Below, piece by piece: positions 36,901-45,770 of a DNA stretch of 64,000 bases. A program made the position numbers and the translations under genes. Positions within the stretch are counted from its first letter, which is position 1. Every line of letters starts with the position of its first letter. Under the pieces are notes generated by a model. The model did not search any database, had not been told where the DNA came from, and saw only the letters and a list, made by a program, of their open reading frames with translations. This stretch comes from Cavia porcellus (Eukaryota; Chordata; Mammalia; Rodentia; Caviidae). The stretch is taken from contig NW_026947502.1 in the NCBI RefSeq assembly GCF_034190915.1, positions 31,092,785 to 31,156,784 of the forward strand, in the 5' to 3' direction.

Positions 36901-37160
36901 CCACTGAAGAAAAGAAGTTGCCAACCACAGAGCAGAGTCACTGGTCCCTGGGAAAAGCCTCACCAGGGACAGGGCTCTGGCCCATAGTGGCTGGACAGGC
37001 ACTGGCACAGTCTTGCTGGTCTGCTGGGAGTACACAGACATTGGCACAGACTTGCTGGTCTCTTGGAAGAGGGCAAGACCCCAAACCAGAGCAAAATACA
37101 CTTCCAACTCTTAATCAGGCTCCTTCCAGTCACAAGTGTGCAGAGTCAGAACAGAAATAA
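3705..37160 (+). CDS. NSD1: NSD1 histone H3K36 methyltransferase, 3' part (11 coding exons; 5' end outside the window)
   Basis: Eleven exons join in one open frame to a TAA stop: 3705-3905, 4958-5137, 7733-7889, 10437-10642, 13398-13510, 18869-19138, 20336-20452, 22438-22579, 28055-28161, 32848-33052 and 35533-37160. They total 3326 bases, about 1108 residues. This equals the C-terminal part of human NSD1 (2696 aa as I recall) from about residue 1589. All junctions are GT-AG and phases agree at every joint. Order of domains: PHD2, PHD3 region, PWWP2, AWS, SET, post-SET, PHD/C5HCH, proline-rich tail. NSD1 is a nuclear enzyme that mono- and dimethylates H3K36; haploinsufficiency in people causes Sotos syndrome (established knowledge). 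The preceding exon with PHD1 was looked for in 1-3704 and not found. No frameshift or internal stop is seen, so the gene looks functional. Confidence 0.97.
3906..4957. other. NSD1 intron
   Basis: Contains a B1-type copy + at about 4310-4400 with an ID-like remnant to about 4470, and a second B1-like copy + at about 4710-4830. No exon or RNA gene seen in the remainder. Confidence 0.7.
4958..5137 (+). CDS. NSD1: NSD1 exon: end of PHD2 and linker to PHD3
   Basis: Acceptor tatttag, donor gtaaga. It reads [19 protein letters not shown] and ends WCFVCSEG, with the last Gly codon split after its first base. CVRC and YHANDFC supply zinc ligands, and the final WCFVC starts PHD3. The frame also runs open upstream into the intron, but the acceptor and exact match to the protein family fix the start at 4958. 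Confidence 0.95.
6290..6345 (+). repeat. 28-bp tandem duplication, two copies
   Basis: The unit starting aattaatgtctgaaatctt occurs at 6292 and again at 6320 with no mismatch, a perfect period of 28 bases. Intronic and non-coding; probably a recent local slippage or repair duplication. Confidence 0.9.
6401..6491 (+). repeat. ID-type SINE
   Basis: tgctggggatttggctcag start, gagttcagtccccag B-box region and a poly-A tail of about 19 bases. It lacks the GATAAAAA extension and is thus an older or different ID form than the copies at 774 and 34605. Confidence 0.8.
6822..7232. mobile_element. Diverged rodent interspersed repeat, LTR- or L1-3'-type (class unsure)
   Basis: Begins near 'cttggttacttttctctcat' with 'gctgggacaaaatacccaac' and ends near 'ctcaaattgacacaatgtg'. 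This framework is shared by a common repeat class in rodent genomes that I remember but cannot classify with certainty. A shorter relative lies at about 26010-26200. No retroviral open frame survives. Confidence 0.4.
7733..7889 (+). CDS. NSD1: NSD1 exon: PHD finger 3 and start of PWWP2
   Basis: Acceptor cttatag, donor gtgagt. It encodes [18 protein letters not shown], then [19 protein letters not shown] and [10 protein letters not shown]. The CC..C, H..C and C..C spacing completes PHD3 (human about 1707-1751). [11 protein letters not shown] opens the PWWP fold, a methyl-lysine/DNA-binding module. The final Arg codon is split AG|G across the intron. Confidence 0.96.
7890..10436. other. NSD1 intron
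   Basis: Reverse B1 remnants at about 8010-8160, B1 + at about 8262-8400, reverse B1 at about 8640-8765 and 9445-9605, and a partial reverse ID/B1 block at about 10170-10330. The AT-rich remainder (about 8770-9440 and 9610-10160) shows nothing I can assign. Confidence 0.7.
10437..10642 (+). CDS. NSD1: NSD1 exon: PWWP domain 2
   Basis: Acceptor tttcctag, donor gtaatt. It encodes [16 protein letters not shown], then [15 protein letters not shown] and [16 protein letters not shown] is the signature 'PWWP' strand and the FFGSNDYLW segment is the aromatic-rich core (human about 1756-1818). In human I recall Val where this copy has Ile in RAIPSN, a conservative change. The exon ends GTYKK plus one base. 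Confidence 0.96.
10643..13397. other. NSD1 intron
   Basis: Reverse B1 at about 11010-11115 and 12015-12175, the latter preceded by an ID-like remnant about 11935-12005. B1 + at about 12830-12965; partial reverse ID about 13025-13100. 11120-11930 and 12180-12830 hold no recognised element. Confidence 0.7.
13398..13510 (+). CDS. NSD1: NSD1 exon: basic coiled linker between PWWP2 and AWS
   Basis: Acceptor tttcttag, donor gtgaga. It encodes [19 protein letters not shown] and continues [19 protein letters not shown]. The heptad-like, charged segment is predicted helical and links the reader modules to the catalytic core. The exon ends in phase 0. Confidence 0.95.
13713..13817 (+). repeat. ID-type SINE, young subfamily
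   Basis: Near-identical to the copies at 14582 and 34605: ggggctggggatttagctca, then cctgccttgcaagcaggcag and the tail gataaaaaaacgaaaaagac. No convincing flanking duplication was found. Confidence 0.85.
14582..14699 (+). repeat. ID-type SINE, young subfamily
   Basis: A full tRNA-like head with gagttcgatccccag, the gataaaaaagaaaaagac extension and an A/C-rich tail. It is followed immediately by two B1-type copies, forming a compound SINE block to about 14945. Confidence 0.85.
16883..17199. repeat. Inverted pair of ID SINEs flanking a B1 copy
   Basis: ID + at 16883-16974 and reverse ID at 17109-17199 are separated by a B1 + copy (16978-17095). In an RNA transcript the two ID copies could pair over about 90 bases. 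Both are intronic in NSD1. Confidence 0.8.
18869..19138 (+). CDS. NSD1: NSD1 exon: AWS domain and start of SET
   Basis: Acceptor ttctgcag. Exactly 90 codons in phase 0, beginning [19 protein letters not shown]. The Cys-rich stretch ([20 protein letters not shown] to [15 protein letters not shown]) is the AWS zinc cluster, human about 1890-1940. It is followed by the SET N-flank [20 protein letters not shown]. The donor is ggtgatg, weaker than consensus at +3 to +6. Confidence 0.97.
19139..20335. other. NSD1 intron without clear repeats
   Basis: About 1.2 kb between the AWS exon and the SET exon. I see no SINE, exon or RNA gene in it, which is unusual for this gene. It is AT-rich and ends in a T-rich acceptor tract. 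Confidence 0.6.
20336..20452 (+). CDS. NSD1: NSD1 exon: SET domain, first core part
   Basis: Acceptor ttttag, donor gtaagt. Encodes 39 residues in phase 0: [20 protein letters not shown], then [29 protein letters not shown] is the first conserved SET strand that lines the S-adenosylmethionine pocket, and NFYMLTLDK contains an aromatic of the lysine channel. Confidence 0.97.
20453..22437. other. NSD1 intron packed with SINEs
   Basis: B1 + about 20670-20765; reverse B1 20915-21035; reverse ID 21048-21135; B1 + 21185-21285; reverse B1 21293-21430 and 21590-21715; then two adjacent reverse ID-like elements at about 21752-21861 and 21861-21949 separated by T runs. 22100-22430 shows no recognised element. 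Confidence 0.7.
21048..21135 (-). repeat. ID-type SINE (reverse) with perfect target-site duplication
   Basis: Reverse complement of an ID element (tttcttctcagtaccaggga through atccccagcccca). The 15-base sequence gtgcatagaattttt flanks it at 21033-21047 and 21136-21150 with no mismatch, showing a recent insertion next to an older B1. Confidence 0.88.
22438..22579 (+). CDS. NSD1: NSD1 exon: SET domain catalytic core (NHCCQPNC)
   Basis: Acceptor attctag, donor gtaaga. Encodes [20 protein letters not shown] and [20 protein letters not shown], ending [17 protein letters not shown] is the NSD-family form of the NHS/C motif that binds S-adenosylmethionine and forms the pseudoknot. All of these residues are intact, which supports an active enzyme. 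The last Gly codon is split after its first base. Confidence 0.97.
23121..23219 (+). repeat. ID-type SINE, diverged
   Basis: ggaccagggatttagcttag head and gtttaattcccagtaccacc B-box region, then a C/A-rich tail. It abuts the MITE at 23233. Confidence 0.75.
23233..23426. mobile_element. Tc1/mariner-like MITE (194 bp, inverted ends, TA flanks)
   Basis: The left end cagtggtactttggtt and the reverse complement of the right end cagtggtatctcagttt form terminal inverted repeats. Each is flanked by TA (23231-23232 and 23427-23428), the target of Tc1/mariner transposases. There is no coding capacity, as expected of a non-autonomous element. The family name is not known to me. Confidence 0.7.
24641..24730 (+). 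repeat. ID-type SINE
   Basis: ggggctggggatttagttca head, gagtttgatccacaatacca B-box region and an A-rich tail. Intronic in NSD1. Confidence 0.78.
27052..27725 (+). repeat. Two ID SINEs with an intervening B1
   Basis: ID + at 27052-27145 (gccagggatttaactcagtg) and 27630-27725 (agggatatagtatagctcag) flank a B1 + at about 27223-27365. All are diverged. 27370-27625 between them has no recognised element. Confidence 0.7.
28055..28161 (+). CDS. NSD1: NSD1 exon: end of SET and post-SET zinc site
   Basis: Acceptor ttatgcag. Encodes [19 protein letters not shown], then [23 protein letters not shown] is the second catalytic motif, with the conserved tyrosine. [13 protein letters not shown] is the post-SET CXCX4C zinc site that closes the lysine channel (human about 2066-2082). 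The donor gtatca is weak at +4 to +6. Confidence 0.96.
28162..32847. other. NSD1 intron with U6 pseudogene and SINEs
   Basis: B1 + about 28253-28400; reverse ID 28728-28815; reverse B1 28995-29150; B1 + 29185-29330 and 29475-29590; ID + 29733-29820; U6 pseudogene 30920-31015; B1-type dimer + 31180-31440; ID remnants + 31459-31515 and 31546-31630; reverse B1 32005-32150; B1 + 32369-32530. 29830-30900 and 31640-31990 show nothing further that I can assign. Confidence 0.7.
30920..31015 (+). pseudogene. Retroposed U6 snRNA pseudogene
   Basis: agcacatatactaaaattgg and caaattcgtgaagcattcca are near-exact U6 snRNA segments (5' domain and 3' domain), ending tatattt-like as in U6. The central ACAGAGA region is altered and a few bases are lost near the 5' stem, so it should not act in splicing. 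It ends in an A-run (31021-31030). The 10-base aatcaactgg flanks it at 30911-30920 and 31032-31041, so it was copied by L1 machinery. No U6 promoter elements are expected upstream. Confidence 0.93.
32848..33052 (+). CDS. NSD1: NSD1 exon: basic linker and C-terminal PHD finger
   Basis: Acceptor gatctctag. Encodes [20 protein letters not shown], then [19 protein letters not shown] and [14 protein letters not shown]. The lysine-rich linker is followed by a PHD finger ([13 protein letters not shown]), human about 2118-2165, which in NSD proteins pairs with the C5HCH module for protein contacts. The donor, AG|gttggt, departs from consensus at +3 to +5. Confidence 0.96.
33668..33767 (-). repeat. 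ID-type SINE (reverse), young subfamily
   Basis: Starts with a T run, then ctttttatcggtaccgggg and tgcttgcaaggcaggcgctt, the reverse of the GATAAAAA-tailed ID form. Flanked by tgaaagtgct (33658-33667) and tgaaaatgct (33768-33777), a 10-base duplication with one mismatch. Confidence 0.87.
34276..34480 (-). repeat. Two reverse ID SINEs in tandem
   Basis: 34276-34376 is a near-intact young copy (ttttatcggtaccggggatc, ending aaatccccagccccc). 34400-34480 is an older copy with a small deletion in the anticodon-arm region. They are separated by about 25 bases. Confidence 0.83.
34605..34718 (+). repeat. ID-type SINE, young subfamily, with perfect target-site duplication
   Basis: gggctggggatttagctcag head, ttcgatccccggtaccgata junction, gaaaaagac, then about 19 A residues. 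The 13-base aaactgttagagt flanks it at 34592-34604 and 34719-34731 without mismatch, so it is recent. Confidence 0.9.
35533..37160 (+). CDS. NSD1: NSD1 last coding exon: C5HCH module and proline-rich tail
   Basis: Acceptor gtatttttag; 541 codons then TAA. It opens [20 protein letters not shown] and [17 protein letters not shown], the Cys-rich C5HCH fold that packs against the preceding PHD. The remaining ~450 residues are low in structure, rich in Pro and Ser, with recurrent RPLER/RPLDRP-type motifs and, near the end, repeats around SLGK and CWS(L/A)[16 protein letters not shown] is a conserved island that could fit a SUMO-interaction-like VxDLxxL pattern (inference). The protein ends HKCAESEQK, as in human NSD1. 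Several overlapping open frames on both strands here are shadows of this GC-richer exon. Confidence 0.97.
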
Positions 37161-40100
37161 TACCAGTAAATGTCACGTCCAGACAGGCTGTACCCAGAGT
37201 ACCATATGGGGAGGAGAATCTTATGTTTCTTTCTTTTCCCCCTTTGAAAAACAGACCTACCCCAACACTCTTCCACTGTTACGCTTTCCTTGTATTCCAA
37301 TACTCAAAACTCTTGTGACATTAGCCAGTGGGGGTTTCTGGTTGTGTGAACCGTGTATGGAAATTCAACTGGCCCTAGCCATGCAGACAGACTTGCATCT
37401 CTTTTTCCCAATTTTTACACACAGTCAACTTAAAATAAAAAGTCCACTCTGGAGTCAAGCATGGAATTCAATTCCACTGGTCAAGCTGGAAAGTATAGGG
37501 GCTCTCAAAGCTATTCCCATAGCCTATCAGAGCCCCAGAGAGGATGCTCTATGAACTCGTGGGAGGAACCGATGTTCATTCAAATCAGTAGCAATTTCCT
37601 GAGTATTCATGTATGTTAGCCTTAGTGTGGTCTATGATGGAAAACACAAATACATAAAAACTGTTCCCGGTGAGCCTAACTTGCTGCCCAGATTCCCAAG
37701 GCTATTTTTAAGAATCTTTGATCTGGAAACAGGAAGTACTGAGGGGCTTTGGATTTCCAGGCTTATTTCGAAATATTCTGTGTGGCACCCGAAGTGTCTG
37801 TGTTGAGCAGGTGTCTCCTGGTTGTGGTGTGAGTGCATGTATATGGATACATGCATCTTCAGAACTCTTTGTGTATGGAATGGTGCTGCATCAAGGCCAA
37901 GGAAGGGTTTTGGCTGGGGCAGCAGCTACTGTGTTCATCTGCATAATGCCTAGGCTGTAGATTTGTCCTTGGAAGAAGCAGCTGGTTTAGGAGGCGCTGG
38001 GCTCTATGAGAATATAGCTAGCTTTCTAGCAGTGAAGAGGAGAAATGGCAAGCATACTTTTCTTTTCTACCAAGTTTTACATCAACCCATCCCACCCCAG
38101 CCCTGTTTTCTTGAAACACTCAGGTGCTTTCAGATTTTAGTCTCAGGCAGTGGACATAGGGAATCTCTGGCCACTTGTGAGCCAGACACACTAGCTTCCA
38201 GAACAGTGCCGGACTCTAATGGAAAATTATTTCTGCCCTAGTCCTTTGTTGTTTTTAATTGAACTGAGGGAGTCCTCTTCACCACCTCCTTCAGAATTGC
38301 TGTGCTTTTTATGGAGAGCACTTGCCTGCTGACTTAGGTCAAAAGCCAGAACCTTTTCCTAAGACTGGAAAGAAGTGTTTGGAGCAATGTCCAGTCTAAG
38401 AGACGATTCCTCATTAACTGCTGATTATCTGTTACTGCTGCCCTGAGCTGGGGGACCCAAGGGCTGGGAAATCTATTGGTGCTACCCTGCCCTACCATTC
38501 ACCCAGCTCATTGACTGCCAACAGGAAGTACTGTTTGGCTAGTTCCTTCCCACTTACCCACCCCTCCTTTGTCCTTAAACCAAACAAATCTCTGCTTTGC
38601 CAACTCAGCCAGAAGCTTTAGCCGATAGGCTACCTCCTGGCCCCAGAATCTCCTGGCCATTGTGTCACAGTTACTGCTTTTACATTCTCAACAGGATTCT
38701 GTATCTCATCCCAATCTCCTCCTAAGTTCCTACTAAGGTTACATTACTTTCAGAGGGAAGGAACAGTAGTTGTTATAGAAGCATTTGCGCTTTATATAAA
38801 GACTGAAAGTAGAAAATGCTTTTATCTCCCAAAGTCTGTCTGTTGAGATACCTAAACTCAGGCAGAGGGTCCAAGGCTGGGCAGGACTGTCCTGAGTTTA
38901 GGGGCTATCCCTGCATTTCACTGAGACCTCAGAATCTCATCTGTGGTTTTCACCTGCCTAGTTCTTCCATTTCACCCTTTTTATCCTCTCTTCCACATCA
39001 TCAGAGAAGGAAAAAGTTGTTTAAAAGGAAGAGAAAAATATAAAGCATCTTATTTTCTTTTAAAAGAATTTTAAACCATGAAAAAGATATTTTTAAAGAA
39101 ATTACCCAGAACATTAAAATTCACTATATTAAGTATTTATCATGTGTGGAATAATAAGTATATAACTGCAGCTAGTAGGCCCCTTCCCTTATCTCTTAGG
39201 TTGTCAGTAGGTTGCTTGGTGCCAGTCCTGTGTGCTCTTTGCTCTCCTGTCATCTATAGTTGTGATCAAAAAAAAATCTGCACTGCACTGTCAGAATCTC
39301 CTTTCACTATGTTGTGTGTTCAATTATCTTACTAGCTTTGTTTCATGAAATAAACTGTGAATTTTTTGGGGGGTAGGAATGCAGGCTATGTAGACTTTTG
39401 ATTCTAAGCTAGCTTCTCTGTAGTAGGCTGTGGTAGGTGATTGACTTTGACAGCCATCTAGAAATGTCTCACAGGGACAGGAGAGAATGAGGGATAAGAG
39501 GCTGTGATTGGTGACTTTGTGGTTTCGTTTGGTTCTTTCCATTCTTTACCATTCACTGGAGTCTCTGTTCCAGACCTGCCTAGGAAAACTTCTGAGTTGG
39601 TTTGGGGCAACAGTTCTTTGAATGGAATGATGACCAGGCTTCTCTCCTGAACCACTGACTCAGGGTATTGAATGGAAATTAGAAAGTCAAGCCTTTGGGC
39701 CCACTGTGAGAGCGTGAGCGCAGTCACTATCCAGTTAGAAGCAGTCAGCACAGGTGCTGGGAAATGACTCATGAAGGTGGGCAGAGGATGACTGAGCAGC
39801 CTTCTTGGACCTCTCAAGCCTGCAGCAAGACCCTTTCTTCAGACAGGTGTGGACTGGCAGTAAATCTTTCATTTTAGAAACTTCTGCTAATTGTGCAGCA
39901 TGGCATTTTATTGTTTGGTGTATGGCTCAGTACTTGGAAATTAAGTTCTCAAGAGAGTCTGCTTATGAGCCAGTTTCCTAGAAAGACTTTTTGAGGGGCA
40001 AGCCAAAGATGGAAGTGTTCCATAGGTAGCTAGAAAATACTAGTTCTAATAAATTAGAAAAAAAAAATTGGAAACTTGAAATTTATATTCCAAGTCTCAT

Positions 40101-40777
40101 GTTTCTCCTGCAGGAACCCACTCATCCTAATACAAAACAGCTGTCATTTCCACAAAAGCATCCATGATACATTAGCTGCCAGCTTTTCTCTACAGTTTGA
40201 GATTACTTAAATCACTGTTGATCCTCTTCTGAGCCAAATTCACCTTTTTGGCATTGATGAAAATAATTATTCTTGAAATCCTCCACCCCACACTATTGTC
40301 TGGCCATGGAGTGTACTAGTAATCCTTCCTGGTTTGGCATCTGTTCATCTGTTCATGAAGCTAGACTCTCGAGTTATAGTCTATTGTTGCCTTGTGAAAA
40401 CTAGCTACCAGGAAGGAGCACTGGTCCTCATGGAAAACAATCAAGAGAGCATTAAATTTGGTAGCTTTTACTAGTAGCTCCTGTAGAACAGGGTTTTTCC
40501 TAAGGCTTGGGATACTGTCAGCCTCTTAGGTTTTGTCACCAGGTCAGAGGGGCCCAGTGGCCTAACCTCCAAGACCATAGCAGGAAAGGCATTGCCTCAG
40601 TCGTTTTTCCTGCTGAGTTCTTCTGTGTTAAGACATTCCACATCATTTTAGAGCTATCAGCTGCTGTGGGAGCTTTCTTGCCTGTGGCCATTTAGCTCTC
40701 AGCTGACCATCATTGGCCAGTATGCAGCCAGAGGTTGCTATAGTATAAACTGAAATAGATAATTGTTTTGTGTATGT

Positions 40778-40812
<35 letters not shown>

Positions 40813-41830
40813 TGATGGTGCTAATTTCGTTATATAAGTAAGCACTGCCAAGGGTTGAAACGCTGGTGACTTCAGCAACTTGGGTTCCTATTTGGTGGGG
40901 GGCAAGAGATTTCCTGCAAGAAAGGTTTCTTTAAGGCCCTATGAGAAGTAGGAAGAAGGCAGCACATTAGTGAAGCCTATACTCAGCCCTGGAGTAGTCC
41001 CATGCAATCCAGAGGTAGAAGAGATCCTGTAACTAGCTGAAGGTGGTCATTGAGTTTTTTCAGGGATGGGTTCACTTTGTCCATAGCCTCTGTCCACAGC
41101 ACCAGGAACCGGCTGGTGGAGAGCTCTCGGTTTTCCTCCATTACCTTTTGCCCCTCTACCTCTTCTCTCATGGAAGATCTCTATTGCTTATGAAGATTAA
41201 GGGTAATATTTCTTAAGGAAATGGAGTTTATTAGAAATCTACAGACTCAGAGGAAATGTTTGTTTCTTGCCAGCCTAAGAACACATATTAAACTCTTCTG
41301 TGGTCCTTTCCCTACAGTTGCCTTCTCATGACTCTTTAAATATTAGGGTATGAAGGGCCCTGGAATAGCATGTGGGGGTTTAGCAAAGCTCTGTGGGCAG
41401 ATATGAACACTGAGCAGAGCAGAAAGGAAGTCCTGGTACATTAGGCTCCAGGGTAGGTGGAACAGATAGTCTCCCAGCTTGAGGTGGTGCTGTCTGTGTG
41501 TGTAGGTGTGGAAGGTGGTGAGTGCAACGCACAGGAGCTGGTAGAAGAGCAGCTTTCTAGATCTTGGCAAAGAAGCTGACATGAGAGATCTGTTTTTATA
41601 TTTTTAAGAAAGGGGAGGGGCAGGGGAATCCAGCCAAGGCCCATCACTGTTGCCTCCCTTACTCCCCGTCCTGTCCCCTCAGACTGTCAGCTGGAAGTGA
41701 AACTCCTAGTGAAAAAGAGGGGAACCCTATGCTAGGAGTCCCCATAAACATGTACTGTAATTCTTTGTATATATAAAAAAAAATACTGTAAAGTAAAGTT
41801 TAACTTTACTCTTATGGCCCTTGCCCTGTG
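37161..41830 (+). other. NSD1: Probable NSD1 3' UTR
   Basis: Follows the NSD1 stop and is nearly free of SINEs, unlike the introns, as expected of a long exon. Candidate poly(A) signals: AATAAA at 37434-37439, 39349-39354 (followed by a T/G-rich tract) and 40048-40053; a TATAAA variant lies near 41770. From memory the human NSD1 3' UTR is near 4.7 kb, which would put the end close to 41.8 kb; this is inference. Contains a CA repeat at about 40783-40811. Short open frames in it have no recognisable product. Confidence 0.55.
40783..40811 (+). repeat. (CA)n microsatellite
   Basis: About 14 uninterrupted CA units after 'gtatgtacata', inside the probable NSD1 3' UTR. Confidence 0.92.
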
Positions 41831-43349
41831 GTTTTTTTTTTTTTTTTTTTTTTTTTTTATATTGTCCATGGAAAGATATAGCCTAACGAGACAGATTGGT
41901 TTGGAGTAAGAATCAAAAAACCACCCCAGAGATAGTTCCCTATAAAGGACATGGCAGAGCTTAGGACTTCCTCCAAGCACTTTGTAAGAGTGGCATTGGT
42001 TTTCCCCCAGGTACCACAGCTGCCTAGGCATTTTACCCTCCTGTTTTGAATGGCTGGTGTCAGTTTCAGTCTCCTCCACAGGAAGCTTGTCACTCAAGAA
42101 GGAAGAGTATTTTGAGGAATTGGTTTGAAAAAGAGAAGTGGAACTAAAGCACTTTTGGGTGTGAGTCCAACGTTGTTTACTTCACAAGCAGGAAAGCTGG
42201 GGCAAAGGACAGGCTGGAAGGTGAGGCCCATATACCATAAAGGGCTGCAATACACTTCCTTCTAGTTGAACAGGAATCATTCCCCCCATTTACAGTAACA
42301 GCTGAACTTCCAGAAAATATGGACCTTCAAGGCGTAATATTTTGGGGGAACTTTGTGAGTGCACACCTCTTCTGCCCTGAATACTCTGCTCACTCAGCAG
42401 AAAGCCTTCAGGGGAAGAGTAGAATACAGTCAAGACATTTAGTATTGCAGTTACTCTTGAGAGGGGTTTTTTGGTTTTGCTTTTTCAATGCAGGAGATGA
42501 AAATGCTAAGCAAGTACTCTTCTACTGAGTTACATTCCCACTGGGCCCCTCTATCACATCCTGAGTTGCCCAGTCTGACCTTGGGCTTGCAATTTTGCCT
42601 CAGCCTCCCCAGGACATATACATCTGCCCCTGTGCTTGGCCCACTTATGATCTTGATGATTCTGAGTGAGATGTCTTTTTTTTTGATACGAGGAATCAAA
42701 TACAACCTCACACTCACCAGACAGATGCTTATACTGCTGAGCTAAATTCCTGATCCCTGTTACCTCATCTTGAAAGATAAACTCAAGTTTAAGTCACTTT
42801 TTTGTATTAGTAGCTGAACTGGATCTGAGTGTAAATCCACAAGCCTTTCCATTTTGCCCTTTTCCCTACCACCAAATCACATTGCTGATGTCACTGGGAG
42901 GCTCAGACCTGATCATCGGTCAGACCCAAGAGCCCATGACAGACAAGACAGAGCTAGCTAGACCAACTACAGAACCAGGAATGCCTGGTCCTTTATTTCT
43001 GAGCACAATTTAAGTACTCTATTGCTCTTCTCTGTGCCCAGGAATTGTGAGCATGGTACTGCCCTATCCTGACCTTGAACTTTTCTGCCCCCACCAAAAA
43101 AAAAGCTGGGATATGCAGCTCCAGTGAGAAGAGCACTTGCCTAGCATGTACAAGGTCCTGGCTTCCATCTCCAGCACCACAAAATAAAGTACATTGTTTG
43201 TCCAATATTGCAGTCATAAACCTGGGGAAAAGTTAATTTGGTTTCAAGAAAATAAGGAATGGGAAGATTCTTAAATAGAGGCCAACCACAAAAGGCCAGA
43301 ACTTGGTGTCTTGGCACCCAGTTCACACAGCAGGGAAAGGGGCTGAGTA
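41831..43349. other. Short intergenic gap between NSD1 and RAB24 3' ends
   Basis: Starts with a run of about 29 T (41832-41860), then unique sequence, an ID-like reverse remnant at about 42475-42550, a reverse ID at about 42680-42760 and a diverged ID-like + copy at about 43107-43190. The two flanking genes are convergent. No gene seen. Confidence 0.6.
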
Positions 43350-43365
43350 TAATTCATAGTGCATT

Positions 43366-43626
43366 GGTTTTATTTACGGATCAAAAGCCACTTAACCTGT
43401 AGACAAAGTGCTGTCCAGGACAGAAGCCTGAGATTGAAATCAGCCTTTAGCCTTCCTAATGCCCAGAGTCAACCCAATGCTGCCTCCATTCCATGGGCCA
43501 GCACAGGCGGTGGCTCCTCTGGAGACCTGGGGTAGCTCAGACATTTGACCACCCAATCCTAGACAAGAGCTGGATCCAACCCTTCTAGGAATTTCTTTAA
43601 TTCCCCAGGGTCAGGTTAGTGGTGCC
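43366..43626 (-). terminator. RAB24: RAB24 3' UTR and poly(A) signal
   Basis: On the minus strand an AATAAA lies at 43369-43374 (plus-strand tttatt), about 255 bases past the RAB24 stop. No alternative signal is nearer, so the 3' end is expected about 15-25 bases beyond, near 43350. Confidence 0.75.

Positions 43627-45770
<2,144 letters not shown>

Noticed and set aside
37609..38241. Small coding genes after the NSD1 stop
   Set aside because: Several short frames overlap in different phases with no start context or family match; the stretch fits NSD1 3' UTR.
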